Source: Chryseobacterium camelliae
GTDB lineage: Bacteria; Bacteroidota; Bacteroidia; Flavobacteriales; Weeksellaceae
Direction of reading: 5' to 3'
NCBI RefSeq assembly: GCF_030818575.1
Contig: NZ_JAUTAL010000001.1
Span: forward strand, 2,356,001 to 2,420,000
DNA: 64,000 bases
Below are positions 7,852 through 15,619 of this stretch, piece by piece (within the stretch, counting starts at the first letter, position 1; each line of letters opens with the position of its first letter). The notes below the pieces were generated by a model, which saw only the letters and a list, made by a program, of their open reading frames with translations, did no database searches and was not told where the DNA came from. The position numbers and the translations under genes are program-made.

Positions 7852-9090
7852 ATGAAAATTTTCAAGTTTGGCGGTGCATCAGTGAAAGATGCCGAAAGTG
7901 TAAAGAATGTATCTATGGTGCTTAAAAGCCAGGGGTTTTCCAAATGCCTGCTGGTTATTTCTGCTATGGGTAAAACAACAAATGATCTTGAAAAAGTGGT
8001 AGAACTTTATTTCAAGAAAGATAATTATCAGGCCGAAATTGAAAAGATAAAACATAAACACATCGGAATTGCAGAAGGACTTTTTAACGACGGCCATGCC
8101 GTTTTTGCTGAAATCAATCTGTTTTTCGATGATATAGATTCATTCCTGAGAAGGAATAAATCTCCCAACTACGACTTTGTTTACGATCAGGTAGTAAGCT
8201 GCGGGGAAATGATTTCCACTAAAATTGTAAGTGAATACCTGAATGAAATTCAGTTTACGAACCAATGGCTGGATGCAAGGGATTATGTGAAAACAGATAA
8301 TTCTTACCGTGAAGGTGTTGTAGACTGGGACAAAACGGAAGAATTCATTTCTACCTTAAGCAGGGATATTTGCTATGTCACGCAGGGATTCATAGGATCG
8401 GATGACAATAATTTCACCGTAACTCTGGGGCGTGAAGGTTCAGATTATTCGGCTGCTATTTTTGCCTACTGCCTTAATGCTGAAGCCATGACGATCTGGA
8501 AAGACGTACCGGGAGTAATGACCGGTGACCCTAGAAAATTCCAGAATGTATCGTTATTGTCCCATATTTCTTATGAGGAGGCTATTGAAATGGCTTATTA
8601 CGGGGCAAGTGTGATCCACCCTAAAACTCTACAGCCTTTACAGCAAAAAAACATTCCTTTTTACGTAAAATCTTTCATTGACCCTACAAAAGAAGGGACC
8701 AAAGTAGGTGCTTCTGAAAAGAACCTGAGTGAAGAATCATATATCTTAAAGGAGAATCAGACCCTGCTGAAAATTTCCACCCGTGATTTTTCATTCATTG
8801 CAGAAGACCATATGAGCCTGATTTTCGGGTACCTGTCCAAATATAAAATTAAAGTGTCCCTGATGCAGAATTCTGCCATCTCACTTGCGTTATGCCTGGA
8901 AGATAAATTCAATACTGCTGACGAGCTGAATCTTGAGCTTCAGAAAGTATTTAAAACAGAAATGATTAAAAATGTATCTTTGTTTACGGTAAGAAACGCG
9001 AAAATGGACCATATCGATCAATTTTACCAGGAAAAAAACGTGTTACTGGAACAGATTTCCAAAAATACGCTTCAAATGGTAACACAATAG
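7852..9090 (+). CDS. lysC: Aspartate kinase (monofunctional)
   Basis: A 412-residue enzyme that phosphorylates aspartate, the first step to lysine, threonine, methionine and diaminopimelate. The N-terminal FKFGGASV motif, the VSCGEMIST motif and the TLGREGSDYSAAI substrate loop define the amino-acid kinase domain. VMTGDPR is also typical. The C-terminal part (about residues 290-412) is ACT-like and would give feedback regulation. It is not fused to homoserine dehydrogenase. Only 22 bases separate it from the acyltransferase gene downstream, suggesting co-transcription. Confidence 0.93.
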   Translation: MKIFKFGGASVKDAESVKNVSMVLKSQGFSKCLLVISAMGKTTNDLEKVVELYFKKDNYQAEIEKIKHKHIGIAEGLFNDGHAVFAEINLFFDDIDSFLRRNKSPNYDFVYDQVVSCGEMISTKIVSEYLNEIQFTNQWLDARDYVKTDNSYREGVVDWDKTEEFISTLSRDICYVTQGFIGSDDNNFTVTLGREGSDYSAAIFAYCLNAEAMTIWKDVPGVMTGDPRKFQNVSLLSHISYEEAIEMAYYGASVIHPKTLQPLQQKNIPFYVKSFIDPTKEGTKVGASEKNLSEESYILKENQTLLKISTRDFSFIAEDHMSLIFGYLSKYKIKVSLMQNSAISLALCLEDKFNTADELNLELQKVFKTEMIKNVSLFTVRNAKMDHIDQFYQEKNVLLEQISKNTLQMVTQ

Positions 9091-9112
9091 AACTAATAGC
9101 GACTAAACACAC

Positions 9113-10954
9113 ATGAGTTTAATTTCGAAAAACGATCTGATCAAAGCTTCCGGTTTAAGCAAATTAGGGTTTCTCAAGAACCCTATAGCCTCTGCCATCA
9201 TGAGTATTGCCAAAATCAACGAAGTCAATAAGCTGTACAATACTCTGAAGGACAAGGAAGGAAAAGACTTTTTCGACTCATTTGTAAGAGAAAGAAACCT
9301 CAGCTATATCGCTTTTGAAGAAGATCTTGCAAAAATCCCCAAAACAGGACCCTTTATTTTGGTTTCCAACCATCCCCTGGGTGCTATTGACGGAATTTTA
9401 ATGTGCAAGATTCTTACTGAAGTCCGGCCTGATTTCAAAGTCATGGGCAATTTCCTGCTGGAAAAAATAAAGCCCATGGAACCGTATGTGATTTCCGTAA
9501 ATCCTTTTGAAGGAAGAAAGGAAGCTTATAGCAGTGCTTCCGGCATGCGGGAAACCCTTAAGCATTTACAGAACGGAGGCTGTGTAGGAATCTTCCCTGC
9601 CGGGGAAGTGTCCAATAAGAACAATCCTTACGGTGAAATCCTGGATAAAGACTGGGAAAAACCGGCGTTAAAGCTGATCCGTGCGGCCAAGGTACCGGTG
9701 GTACCGATGTATTTCCACGCCAAAAACAGCCGTCTATTCTATCAGCTGTCCAAACTACATCCGAACCTGCAGACGCTGATGCTGCCTGCGGAAATGATGA
9801 ATGAACGTGAAGATCCTATCAGGATCCGTTTCGGTAAGCCGATTTCGGTAAAAGCCATGGATGAAATGGAAACCATTGAAGAATTGGGAGAGTTCCTGAA
9901 ACGTAAGGTGTACATGATGAAATCCTATTACGAAAAAAGGAAATCCCTGGCACAGGCTATCAACCTGAAAAACCTGTCGGTAAAATTCCCGCTGCTGAAA
10001 GAGGAGAATATTGTCCAGAACATTATTGATGAAACCCCGAAAGAAGATATACTTCAGGACATCCGTAAGCTGAAAGATACAGATAAAATGCTTTTCAGGA
10101 ACGGAAACTATGAAGTCTATTTTACCAACTATGAGGAGATCCCCTCCATTATGAGGGAAATAGGACGCCAGCGTGAACTTACTTTCCGCGCCGTAGGAGA
10201 AGGCAGCAACCTCCCATTTGACCTGGATGAATACGATAAGCATTATCACCACCTTTTCCTTTGGGACAATACAGCAGAACGCCTGGTAGGAGCCTACCGG
10301 ATGGCTCTGGGTAAAGAAGTGATGAAGAAATCCGGTATTAAAGGTTTTTATACGAGTTCCCTGTTTGAATTTGAGCAGGATATCCATCCTTTCTTTAAGA
10401 AAGTCATTGAAATGGGAAGGGCTTATATCTGCCAGGATTACCAGCAAAAACCTCTTCCGCTGTTTCTTTTGTGGAGGGGAATTGTGCATGTATGCCTGAG
10501 AAACCCGGATCATAAGTTCCTGATGGGCGGAGTGAGCATATCCAATAAATTTTCTGAATTCTCAAAGTCCCTGATGATCGAATTCATGCGTTCGAATTAT
10601 TTCGATTCTGCGGTAGCTCAATACATTACCCCGAGAAACGAATATAAGGTCAAGCTCCGTGATCGCGATAAGCACCTGTTCTTCGATGAAATGGAATCTG
10701 ACCTCAATAAACTGGATAAGATCATTGATGACCTGGAACCGGAACTCCGGCTTCCTGTCCTGATTAAAAAATATATTAAGCAGAATGCCAAAGTAATTGC
10801 CTTTAATGTAGACCCGAATTTCAATGATGCGATAGACGGGCTGATGTACATCAGGATCAGTGACCTTCCCGAAAGTACGATTAAACCTGTATTGGAAGAG
10901 ATGAGCGAGCAGATCCGGAAGGAACAGGAAAATAATCCGGCTGAGAATCAGTAG
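9113..10954 (+). CDS. Bifunctional aminolipid acyltransferase (OlsF-like)
   Basis: A 613-residue fusion. The N-terminal half is a PlsC-like O-acyltransferase with NHPLGAID (H87-x4-D92) and FPAGEVS blocks. From about residue 330 on is a GNAT/hemolysin-like N-acyltransferase domain (RELTFRAVGEGSN, then HHLFLWDNTAERLVGAYRM). This order matches OlsF, the bifunctional ornithine-lipid synthase described in Serratia and Flavobacterium; the two steps are N-acylation of an amino acid and O-acylation of the resulting hydroxyl. Whether the head group is ornithine, glycine or another amino acid cannot be told from sequence. It should act at the inner face of the cytoplasmic membrane. It follows lysC closely. 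Confidence 0.78.
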   Translation: MSLISKNDLIKASGLSKLGFLKNPIASAIMSIAKINEVNKLYNTLKDKEGKDFFDSFVRERNLSYIAFEEDLAKIPKTGPFILVSNHPLGAIDGILMCKILTEVRPDFKVMGNFLLEKIKPMEPYVISVNPFEGRKEAYSSASGMRETLKHLQNGGCVGIFPAGEVSNKNNPYGEILDKDWEKPALKLIRAAKVPVVPMYFHAKNSRLFYQLSKLHPNLQTLMLPAEMMNEREDPIRIRFGKPISVKAMDEMETIEELGEFLKRKVYMMKSYYEKRKSLAQAINLKNLSVKFPLLKEENIVQNIIDETPKEDILQDIRKLKDTDKMLFRNGNYEVYFTNYEEIPSIMREIGRQRELTFRAVGEGSNLPFDLDEYDKHYHHLFLWDNTAERLVGAYRMALGKEVMKKSGIKGFYTSSLFEFEQDIHPFFKKVIEMGRAYICQDYQQKPLPLFLLWRGIVHVCLRNPDHKFLMGGVSISNKFSEFSKSLMIEFMRSNYFDSAVAQYITPRNEYKVKLRDRDKHLFFDEMESDLNKLDKIIDDLEPELRLPVLIKKYIKQNAKVIAFNVDPNFNDAIDGLMYIRISDLPESTIKPVLEEMSEQIRKEQENNPAENQ

Positions 10955-11012
10955 GTTTTTAATTTCTGTTAAAAAAGTGCCGTTAATATTTGCTTCATAT
11001 CCAAAAACGTAT

Positions 11013-11020
11013 TACTTTTG
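11013..11020 (+). promoter_or_regulatory. Promoter of tRNA-Phe copy 1
   Basis: TACTTTTG (-7) with TTTG 20 bases upstream (10989-10992), a full Bacteroidota -33/-7 promoter. The 36 bases from the -7 box on are identical to copy 2 except for one base. Confidence 0.75.
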
Positions 11021-11061
11021 CAACACTTTAAAACAATGAAGTAACACAACAACCATATAAT

Positions 11062-11134
11062 GGTTTCTTAGCTCAGTTGGTAGAGCAATGGATTGAAAAT
11101 CCATGTGTCCCTGGTTCGATTCCTGGAGAAACCA
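11062..11134 (+). tRNA. tRNA-Phe(GAA), copy 1
   Basis: 73 bases forming a full cloverleaf. The acceptor stem is GGTTTCT/AGAAACC, the D-loop AGCTCAGTTGGTAGAGC, the anticodon loop TGAAAAT with GAA, and the T-loop GGTTCGATTCC. The discriminator is A and CCA is not encoded. It is identical to copy 2 at 15221. Its 3' end and terminator are repeated at 14386. Confidence 0.97.
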
Positions 11135-11175
11135 CTTGAAAGCCTCTGATTCATCAGAGGTTTTTTTGTTTTCTT
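11123..11175 (+). repeat. att-like direct repeat, copy 1 (tRNA-Phe 3' end plus terminator)
   Basis: 53 bases that match 14386-14438 at 50 positions. The repeat starts with the last 12 bases of tRNA-Phe (CTGGAGAAACCA) and continues through CTTGAAA and the terminator hairpin to TTTTCTT. It bounds the MNIO cluster on the left. The arrangement resembles the attL/attR pair left by integration at a tRNA 3' end. Confidence 0.7.
11143..11167 (+). terminator. Terminator of tRNA-Phe copy 1
   Basis: CCTCTGAT-TC-ATCAGAGG followed by seven T. A degraded version sits at 14406-14430. Confidence 0.85.
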
Positions 11176-11245
11176 ATAATGGCCAGACTAAACTGGAATC
11201 CGGGAGATGAGTTTCAAAATTAACGAACTAAAAATATTCAATAAT

Positions 11246-11290
11246 ATGAAACACCACATCAGCTTCTTGGAAAACGTACTCACGAGTTAA
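11246..11290 (+). CDS. Possible 14-residue micro-ORF
   Basis: ATG AAA to TAA encodes MKHHISFLENVLTS. It shares the FLEN core, and a similar preceding TTCAATAAT context, with the 25-residue ORF at 5390. There is no sigma-54 motif upstream. It may be a decayed or shortened relative, or chance. Confidence 0.2.
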   Translation: MKHHISFLENVLTS

Positions 11291-11380
11291 ATTTTAATGA
11301 ATTAGCATTTATTCACCTTAGCGATAGTAATTCTCATTTTACATTAAAAATAAAGTTTAAACAGGTTTATTGATTGAAAT

Positions 11381-11839
11381 TTAAATAGCATCTACATTTT
11401 CCCGATTAATTTTATTTAAATTTTTCATTTCTAATAAATGATCGACACTTATTTTTCCGCTACCATTGGCCAATAATACCAGCAACATAACAATATAGTA
11501 TAATGGAATCTCAATGCCATTATTACCTGCTTCAAAACCGTTTTCCAAATGTACACTGAAAATAGCCACGATCATCGTTATAATTAAAGGGATTCCTATG
11601 AATCGGGTAAATAATCCGAGGGTTAAAAGAATAACACCTAATACCTCAGTACTGGTGGCAAGGTAGGCACTAAGTACAGGCATTGGAATGTTTATAGATT
11701 GAAACCATTCGGCAATAGAATCAATATCTTGTAATTTCATCATAGCAGGATTCAAAAATCCGTATGCTAAAATAAGTCTTATAAAAAGCAATACAAAACT
11801 TTTTGTCTGGTCTAAAAAATGATTATACTTATTCTTCAT
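11381..11839 (-). CDS. DoxX-family membrane protein of the MNIO cluster
   Basis: A 152-residue protein with four predicted membrane segments and the DoxX layout (RLILAYGFLNPAMMKL, then LATSTEVLGVILLTLGLFTR, then ENGFEAGNNGIEIPLYYIVMLL). DoxX genes regularly close MNIO operons of the Hvf/Gig/bufferin type, where they are named HvfD or GigT-like. Their exact role, perhaps redox or export support at the membrane, is unsettled. The start overlaps the end of the upstream partner gene by 11 bases, so translation is coupled. Confidence 0.85.
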   Translation of the reverse strand: MKNKYNHFLDQTKSFVLLFIRLILAYGFLNPAMMKLQDIDSIAEWFQSINIPMPVLSAYLATSTEVLGVILLTLGLFTRFIGIPLIITMIVAIFSVHLENGFEAGNNGIEIPLYYIVMLLVLLANGSGKISVDHLLEMKNLNKINRENVDAI

Positions 11840-12614
11840 GTGATGTTTTTTTTAATCCTAAGATGATCTGTTGTTTCAGACAGAAGTCTAAAAATGCTGT
11901 TGTTTTTTCCTTAATAATTGATGCTTCGTTTTCATATTTGGCCAGTATGTTTTCTAGATCTTCAATCGTAGAATATTCTTCATGAATCCTTACCAGCATT
12001 TCTACATAGGGATAAGAAAGATCATTAAAATAGACTTGTTTATCATCATAGCCTCGATGAATACTCACAAAATATTGTCCACAATCTTCTTCAGATATAT
12101 TCTTACCTCTTTTTAAATGTACAGGATATTGAAGTGTCAAAATTTTAATTTCCGGATTTCCTACAAGAATATTATTAGCATACTCTGTGTCTTTAGAAAA
12201 TTTTTCTGTTACCAAAATATCTTGCATCATGTATACTTCAGTTTCTATCCATTCAAAATGAAGCAGATCCAGAAAATAGGGGATTTGCTCTTTTAGCGGA
12301 AGTGCTTCCTTTTGATAAAACTCATAAAATTCAAGAGGAAGTTTCCAGAGAATAGGGGTCTGGCATGCATTATTACTAAAAAAATGCTGAACTAATTTTT
12401 TCCATTTTTTCTTTCCCAGGTTTTTTCTGGCAATAGGAAAAGATGTTTCCAGAGTATCTTCTACCACATTAAAGACAAGATCTCTGTAATATTGGGTATT
12501 ATCCTGCAGAGAAGTTGTTGGCATATCTTTATTCGTTCTGCAAAAATACCCAAGCTTCCTCTGTGCAGAAAATGGCTCATTACTCTGACTCGACATGTTG
12601 TTTTTGTAAGGCAT
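11829..12614 (-). CDS. MNIO partner protein (DUF2063-like)
   Basis: A 261-residue protein. The N-terminal half (YRDLVFNVVEDTLETSFPIARKN, then WKKLVQHFFSNNACQTPILW, then LPLEFYEFYQ) has the DUF2063 layout of HvfC/BufC/MbnC-like partners, which deliver the precursor to the MNIO enzyme. DUF2063 similarity is by layout, not by search. It overlaps the MNIO gene by up to 35 bases; an internal ATG at 12596 (MSSQSNEP) would shorten the overlap to 17. It lies between the MNIO and DoxX genes, the order expected for this system. Confidence 0.75.
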   Translation of the reverse strand: MPYKNNMSSQSNEPFSAQRKLGYFCRTNKDMPTTSLQDNTQYYRDLVFNVVEDTLETSFPIARKNLGKKKWKKLVQHFFSNNACQTPILWKLPLEFYEFYQKEALPLKEQIPYFLDLLHFEWIETEVYMMQDILVTEKFSKDTEYANNILVGNPEIKILTLQYPVHLKRGKNISEEDCGQYFVSIHRGYDDKQVYFNDLSYPYVEMLVRIHEEYSTIEDLENILAKYENEASIIKEKTTAFLDFCLKQQIILGLKKTSHEE

Positions 12615-13410
12615 TCTTTTTTATTCTTTTTAGCTGTTCAATTTCTTTTTGAAGGATTTCCAGCTCAGGAATATTGAAATCCCTTTCCAGTAACACAGGA
12701 ACATCTCCTTTAAGTTTGGAAACCGTAAAATCCATAAGATCATACACCGGATCTATAATTTCGCTTCCGTGGGTGTCAATGATAAGATTTTCATTTACTT
12801 GGTAATGTCCGGCCATATGAATATATTTTACCCTTTCAAGAGGAAGTTCCTTGATGAATTTTTTAGCGTCATATTGATGATTAAATGCGTTTACATATAC
12901 ATTATTCACATCCAATAACATTTCACAATCGGCTCTTTCCATAATCTCACGGATAAAATCTATTTCAGACATTTCAGCTTCAAGAACTGTATAGTAACTT
13001 GCATTTTCCAAAATAAGCCTTCTTCCTAAAACATCCTGTGCTATACTTATATTTTCTACGACACGATCTAATGCTTCTTGGGTAAAAGGAATCGGAAGAA
13101 GATCATATAAGTGGGCATTATCTACTTTAGAGAAAGAAAGGTGTTCAGAATATAAAACAACTTCATTTTCATTTAAAAAAGTTTTAATCCGTTTCAGGAA
13201 ATCAATATCCGGATGTTCCGGGCTTCCAATGGAAAGAGAAAGACCGTGGCAGAAAAGGGGATATTGATTTCTTACGATATCCAATTGTCTTTTCCAATAC
13301 CCTCCAATTTCCATCCAGTTTTCTGGAGCTATTTCTATAAAGTCTGGATTTAATATTTTTCCTGTGATAAATTCTTCAGAAAAATCTTTTCTATACCCTA
13401 TACCAACCAT
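12580..13410 (-). CDS. MNIO-family (DUF692) iron RiPP-modifying oxidase
   Basis: A 276-residue TIM-barrel protein of the multinuclear non-heme iron oxidase family (MbnB, ChrH, TglH, HvfB, BufB). Metal-site landmarks are IEIAPENW, FCHGLSLSIG, YSEHLSF, LILENASYY, LLDVNNVYVNA followed by NH, KYIHMAGH and DTHG-SEIID. MNIO enzymes convert precursor cysteines to oxazolone/thioamide or thiooxazole groups, or cut the chain near them. The gene lies between a cysteine-repeat precursor and a DUF2063-like partner, so cysteines of the KCG repeats are the likely substrates. Confidence 0.93.
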   Translation of the reverse strand: MVGIGYRKDFSEEFITGKILNPDFIEIAPENWMEIGGYWKRQLDIVRNQYPLFCHGLSLSIGSPEHPDIDFLKRIKTFLNENEVVLYSEHLSFSKVDNAHLYDLLPIPFTQEALDRVVENISIAQDVLGRRLILENASYYTVLEAEMSEIDFIREIMERADCEMLLDVNNVYVNAFNHQYDAKKFIKELPLERVKYIHMAGHYQVNENLIIDTHGSEIIDPVYDLMDFTVSKLKGDVPVLLERDFNIPELEILQKEIEQLKRIKKNALQKQHVESE

Positions 13411-13469
13411 AATTTTTTAATTTTAAAATGCATCTGAGAGAAAACTAATCCCTCAGATGCAAACATTAC

Positions 13470-13829
13470 TTACTTTTTAGTTGTAGCTGGAGTAGCTTTC
13501 GCTTTTCCTGTAGTTGTTTTTCCTCCGCATTTTCCCTCACCACATTTAGAATCTTTAGTTTTCCCTTGAGCTTTGTTTCCTCCACATTTTGAGTCTTTGG
13601 TTTTTCCTTCACTTTTTTTACCACCGCACTTTCCTTCACCACATTTCCCGTCTTTGGAGTTTTTATCACCACATTTCCCATCAGAAATATTTTTTAAGTC
13701 TACTGAATTACCAGATAAAGAAGTCCTTACTTCATATCCATTTCCAAGACTTGAAAAGCTTTTTGCAGAAGTGGTAAAAGAACCTAAGATTGCTGCACCT
13801 ACTAAGATTGATTTTGTTTTTGAATTCAT
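13470..13829 (-). CDS. KCG-repeat precursor peptide with signal sequence (Hvf/bufferin-type)
   Basis: A 119-residue peptide. Residues 1-24 form a signal peptide (MNSKTKSILVGAAILGSFTT, cut near SAKS). The C-terminal half is low-complexity, rich in K, G and S, and contains exactly six cysteines, all as K-C-G: two EGKCGG, two DSKCG and two DGKCG units. This matches the EGKCG-type precursors of MNIO systems (HvfA of Haemophilus, bufferins), which bind copper after cysteine modification. It is first in the four-gene operon, 59 bases ahead of the MNIO gene. The signal peptide means the mature product ends up outside the cytoplasm. The TTK tail after the last KCG is threonine-rich. Confidence 0.85.
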   Translation of the reverse strand: MNSKTKSILVGAAILGSFTTSAKSFSSLGNGYEVRTSLSGNSVDLKNISDGKCGDKNSKDGKCGEGKCGGKKSEGKTKDSKCGGNKAQGKTKDSKCGEGKCGGKTTTGKAKATPATTKK

Positions 13830-13872
13830 TTTCTTAATTTTTAAATGTTAATATTAATTTCATTCGTAAGTA

Positions 13873-13900
13873 TAGTCGGGGGTTTATTGTTAACCTGACA
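13873..13900 (-). promoter_or_regulatory. Candidate ECF-sigma promoter of the MNIO operon
   Basis: On the minus strand TGTCAG (13900-13895), 16 bases, then CGACTA (13878-13873). This spacing and a CGnCTA-like -10 resemble ECF-sigma promoters. No TAnnTTTG box is found in the 240 bases upstream of the operon. It would give a leader of about 37 bases. Confidence 0.35.
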
Positions 13901-14071
13901 TATTTTTATTTTTTATTTTTGATGTTTAAGTTTAATTTATTGATTTACAGTATGTTTATTTTTGAATTTTATTCGTTTTTATTGAGAATATATTTAAAAT
14001 AGAAAACTCAGAAGTTGAAAAAAATCACCAATTGCTTTTAGAAAAATCAGATTTTCCAAGTACTAATAGAT

Positions 14072-14320
14072 AAAATTATATCTCAAAAAACGATGAAAAT
14101 TATAAAACCTGGGAAGCCTGCGCAAAATAGCCTTATTGAAAGACTAAATAAAAGTTGTAGAAATAAGCTTCTTAATATGTATGTCTTTAAAAACTTACAG
14201 GATGCTGAAGGAAAAGCAAATCAGTAATAGATTAAATATAATTGTAACAGGCCGCACGAAGCGTTAGGAAATGTAAGTCCTGAAAAATATAAACAAAAAT
14301 TAAAACAATCTATCTTTTAG
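14072..14320 (+). pseudogene. Relic of an IS3-family transposase C-terminus
   Basis: Two adjacent reading frames give IKPGKPAQNSLIERLNK and, after a stop and frame shift, YNCNRPHEALGNVSPEKY. These are the hallmark C-terminal blocks of IS3-family OrfB (PGKPxQNxxIERxN and RPHExLGxxSPxxY). The catalytic glutamate region is present, but the upstream DDE residues are lost. It marks mobile-element activity next to the right att-like repeat. Confidence 0.75.
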
Positions 14321-14385
14321 AATGGTTACCAAGTTGGGACGATTACAAATAAATAACAGGCAGATAAATGATGATCAATATATTT

Positions 14386-14438
14386 CTGGAGAAACCACTT
14401 GAAATCCTCTGATTAATCAGAGTTTTTTTTGTTTTCTT
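14386..14438 (+). repeat. att-like direct repeat, copy 2
   Basis: Matches 11123-11175 at 50 of 53 positions. It contains the last 12 bases of tRNA-Phe and the tRNA terminator, but no other part of a tRNA gene. The segment between the copies is 3.2 kb and contains the MNIO operon and the IS3 relic. No integrase gene is present between the copies. Confidence 0.7.
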
Positions 14439-14534
14439 TACGGCTGTATGTAGTACACCAAAGCCTGTCAACAATAAAAAAGCAGAATGAACACTGTATC
14501 CATTCTGCCTGATGTATTAATTTTGTATTTCGAT

Positions 14535-14942
14535 TTATCTGTTAGGCCATGCTCCATCATAAGAAGAGTTCCCCAGGTCAATCTGTTCTGCGCTTACCAC
14601 AAAAGTGATGTACATACTGTTGTTATCCACAGCATCGAAGTCTACCTCGTGCTGGATGACATAGCCATTATTCCATTTCAGTGTCGTTAAAGTTCCTTCT
14701 TCATGGGATTTATTGAAGGTTACTTCTCCTACCGTAGGTTTATACTTTCCGTTCAGAAGGCTTTCAAGGATATCTGATTTGTCAGTAGCCTCTACCGTAA
14801 TCTTGATGAGAGCATTAGAGGGATCTGAGGCGACACGTCCTGATACGTCCGTGGATCTCGATACGCTGTAATTAAGTTTTAGGAGCTTTTGTGCTTCACC
14901 GTTGTTGAATTTTAAAATTCCTCTTGAATTCATTTCTGCCAT
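14535..14942 (-). CDS. tssD: TssD-like type VI secretion tube protein (orphan)
   Basis: A 135-residue protein with the Bacteroidota TssD layout: MNSRGILKFNNGEAQKLLKL, then YSVSRSTDVSGRVASDPSN, then LKWNNGYVIQHEVDFD. TssD forms the Hcp-like inner tube of subtype-iii T6SS. No other T6SS gene is nearby, so it is either an orphan that serves a T6SS elsewhere or an evolved cargo carrier. It sits alone between the att-like repeat and tRNA-Phe copy 2. Confidence 0.85.
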   Translation of the reverse strand: MAEMNSRGILKFNNGEAQKLLKLNYSVSRSTDVSGRVASDPSNALIKITVEATDKSDILESLLNGKYKPTVGEVTFNKSHEEGTLTTLKWNNGYVIQHEVDFDAVDNNSMYITFVVSAEQIDLGNSSYDGAWPNR

Positions 14943-14995
14943 GATCTGTAAATTTTAATGGTTAATATTCTGTGATTGTTCATTTTGTATAGCAT

Positions 14996-15003
14996 CAAAT
15001 TTA
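14996..15003 (-). promoter_or_regulatory. -7 box for tssD
   Basis: TAAATTTG on the minus strand matches TAnnTTTG, about 54 bases upstream of the tssD start. Confidence 0.45.
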
Positions 15004-15172
15004 GATGGAATTACAATAGGGAGCTATAATTTGCAGTTAAATTTTAAAAAGTGTAGTAATTCTACGATTTTCAATCCTCTGAAAACTATAGCATTGAAGC
15101 AAGCAAACTGCGGCAATGCTTCATTTTACCAAAATTTTGGACGAATCACTTGCGAGGTATTGTAAAATATCA

Positions 15173-15180
15173 TACTTTTG
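15173..15180 (+). promoter_or_regulatory. Promoter of tRNA-Phe copy 2
   Basis: TACTTTTG with TTG 20 bases upstream (15150-15152). The 36 bases from the box on match copy 1 with one change, so promoter and tRNA were duplicated together. Confidence 0.7.
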
Positions 15181-15220
15181 CAACACTTTAAAACAATAAA
15201 GTAACACATTAAACTATAAT

Positions 15221-15293
15221 GGTTTCTTAGCTCAGTTGGTAGAGCAATGGATTGAAAATCCATGTGTCCCTGGTTCGATTCCTGGAGAAACCA
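15221..15293 (+). tRNA. tRNA-Phe(GAA), copy 2
   Basis: 73 bases, identical to copy 1, with a GAA anticodon. What follows differs from copy 1 (GAGAAACACAAC and a different terminator), so the duplication ends at the tRNA 3' end. Confidence 0.97.
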
Positions 15294-15316
15294 CGAGAAA
15301 CACAACAATTTCTTGC

Positions 15317-15346
15317 AAACCCTTAAATCTTAGTATTTAAGGGTTT
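15317..15346 (+). terminator. Terminator of tRNA-Phe copy 2
   Basis: AAACCCTTAAAT, six-base loop, ATTTAAGGGTTT, then T-rich. It is unrelated to the terminator of copy 1. Confidence 0.8.
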
Positions 15347-15572
15347 TTTGTTTATTGGACGTTTCAAAAAAAATTCAAATTGTCTAAATCTTTAGATGAC
15401 CCGTCATTTTTTTACTTTGTAAGTAACCTAATTCTTCATAAATACATATCAACAATGGTGTAGAGCAATTGAACATCATGTTTAAAAGGTCATGATATGA
15501 AATGTATTAAGAATAGCAATATACCTTAAAGCAATTAAGATTTGTTAATATTAAAATTTAGAATTTATTTGC

Positions 15573-15614
15573 GCAACCGAAAGGTTGCACGTATATTCGC
15601 AACCATATAGTTGC
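15573..15614. promoter_or_regulatory. Paired operators upstream of the ArsR-type regulator
   Basis: Two inverted repeats of the form GCAAC-N6-GTTGC at 15573-15588 and 15599-15614, 26 bp centre to centre. The second ends 5 bases before the regulator's ATG. Probably bound by the ArsR-family protein for autorepression. Otherwise the 326-base stretch from the tRNA to this gene holds only the tRNA terminator. Confidence 0.6.
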
Positions 15615-15619
15615 ACATT

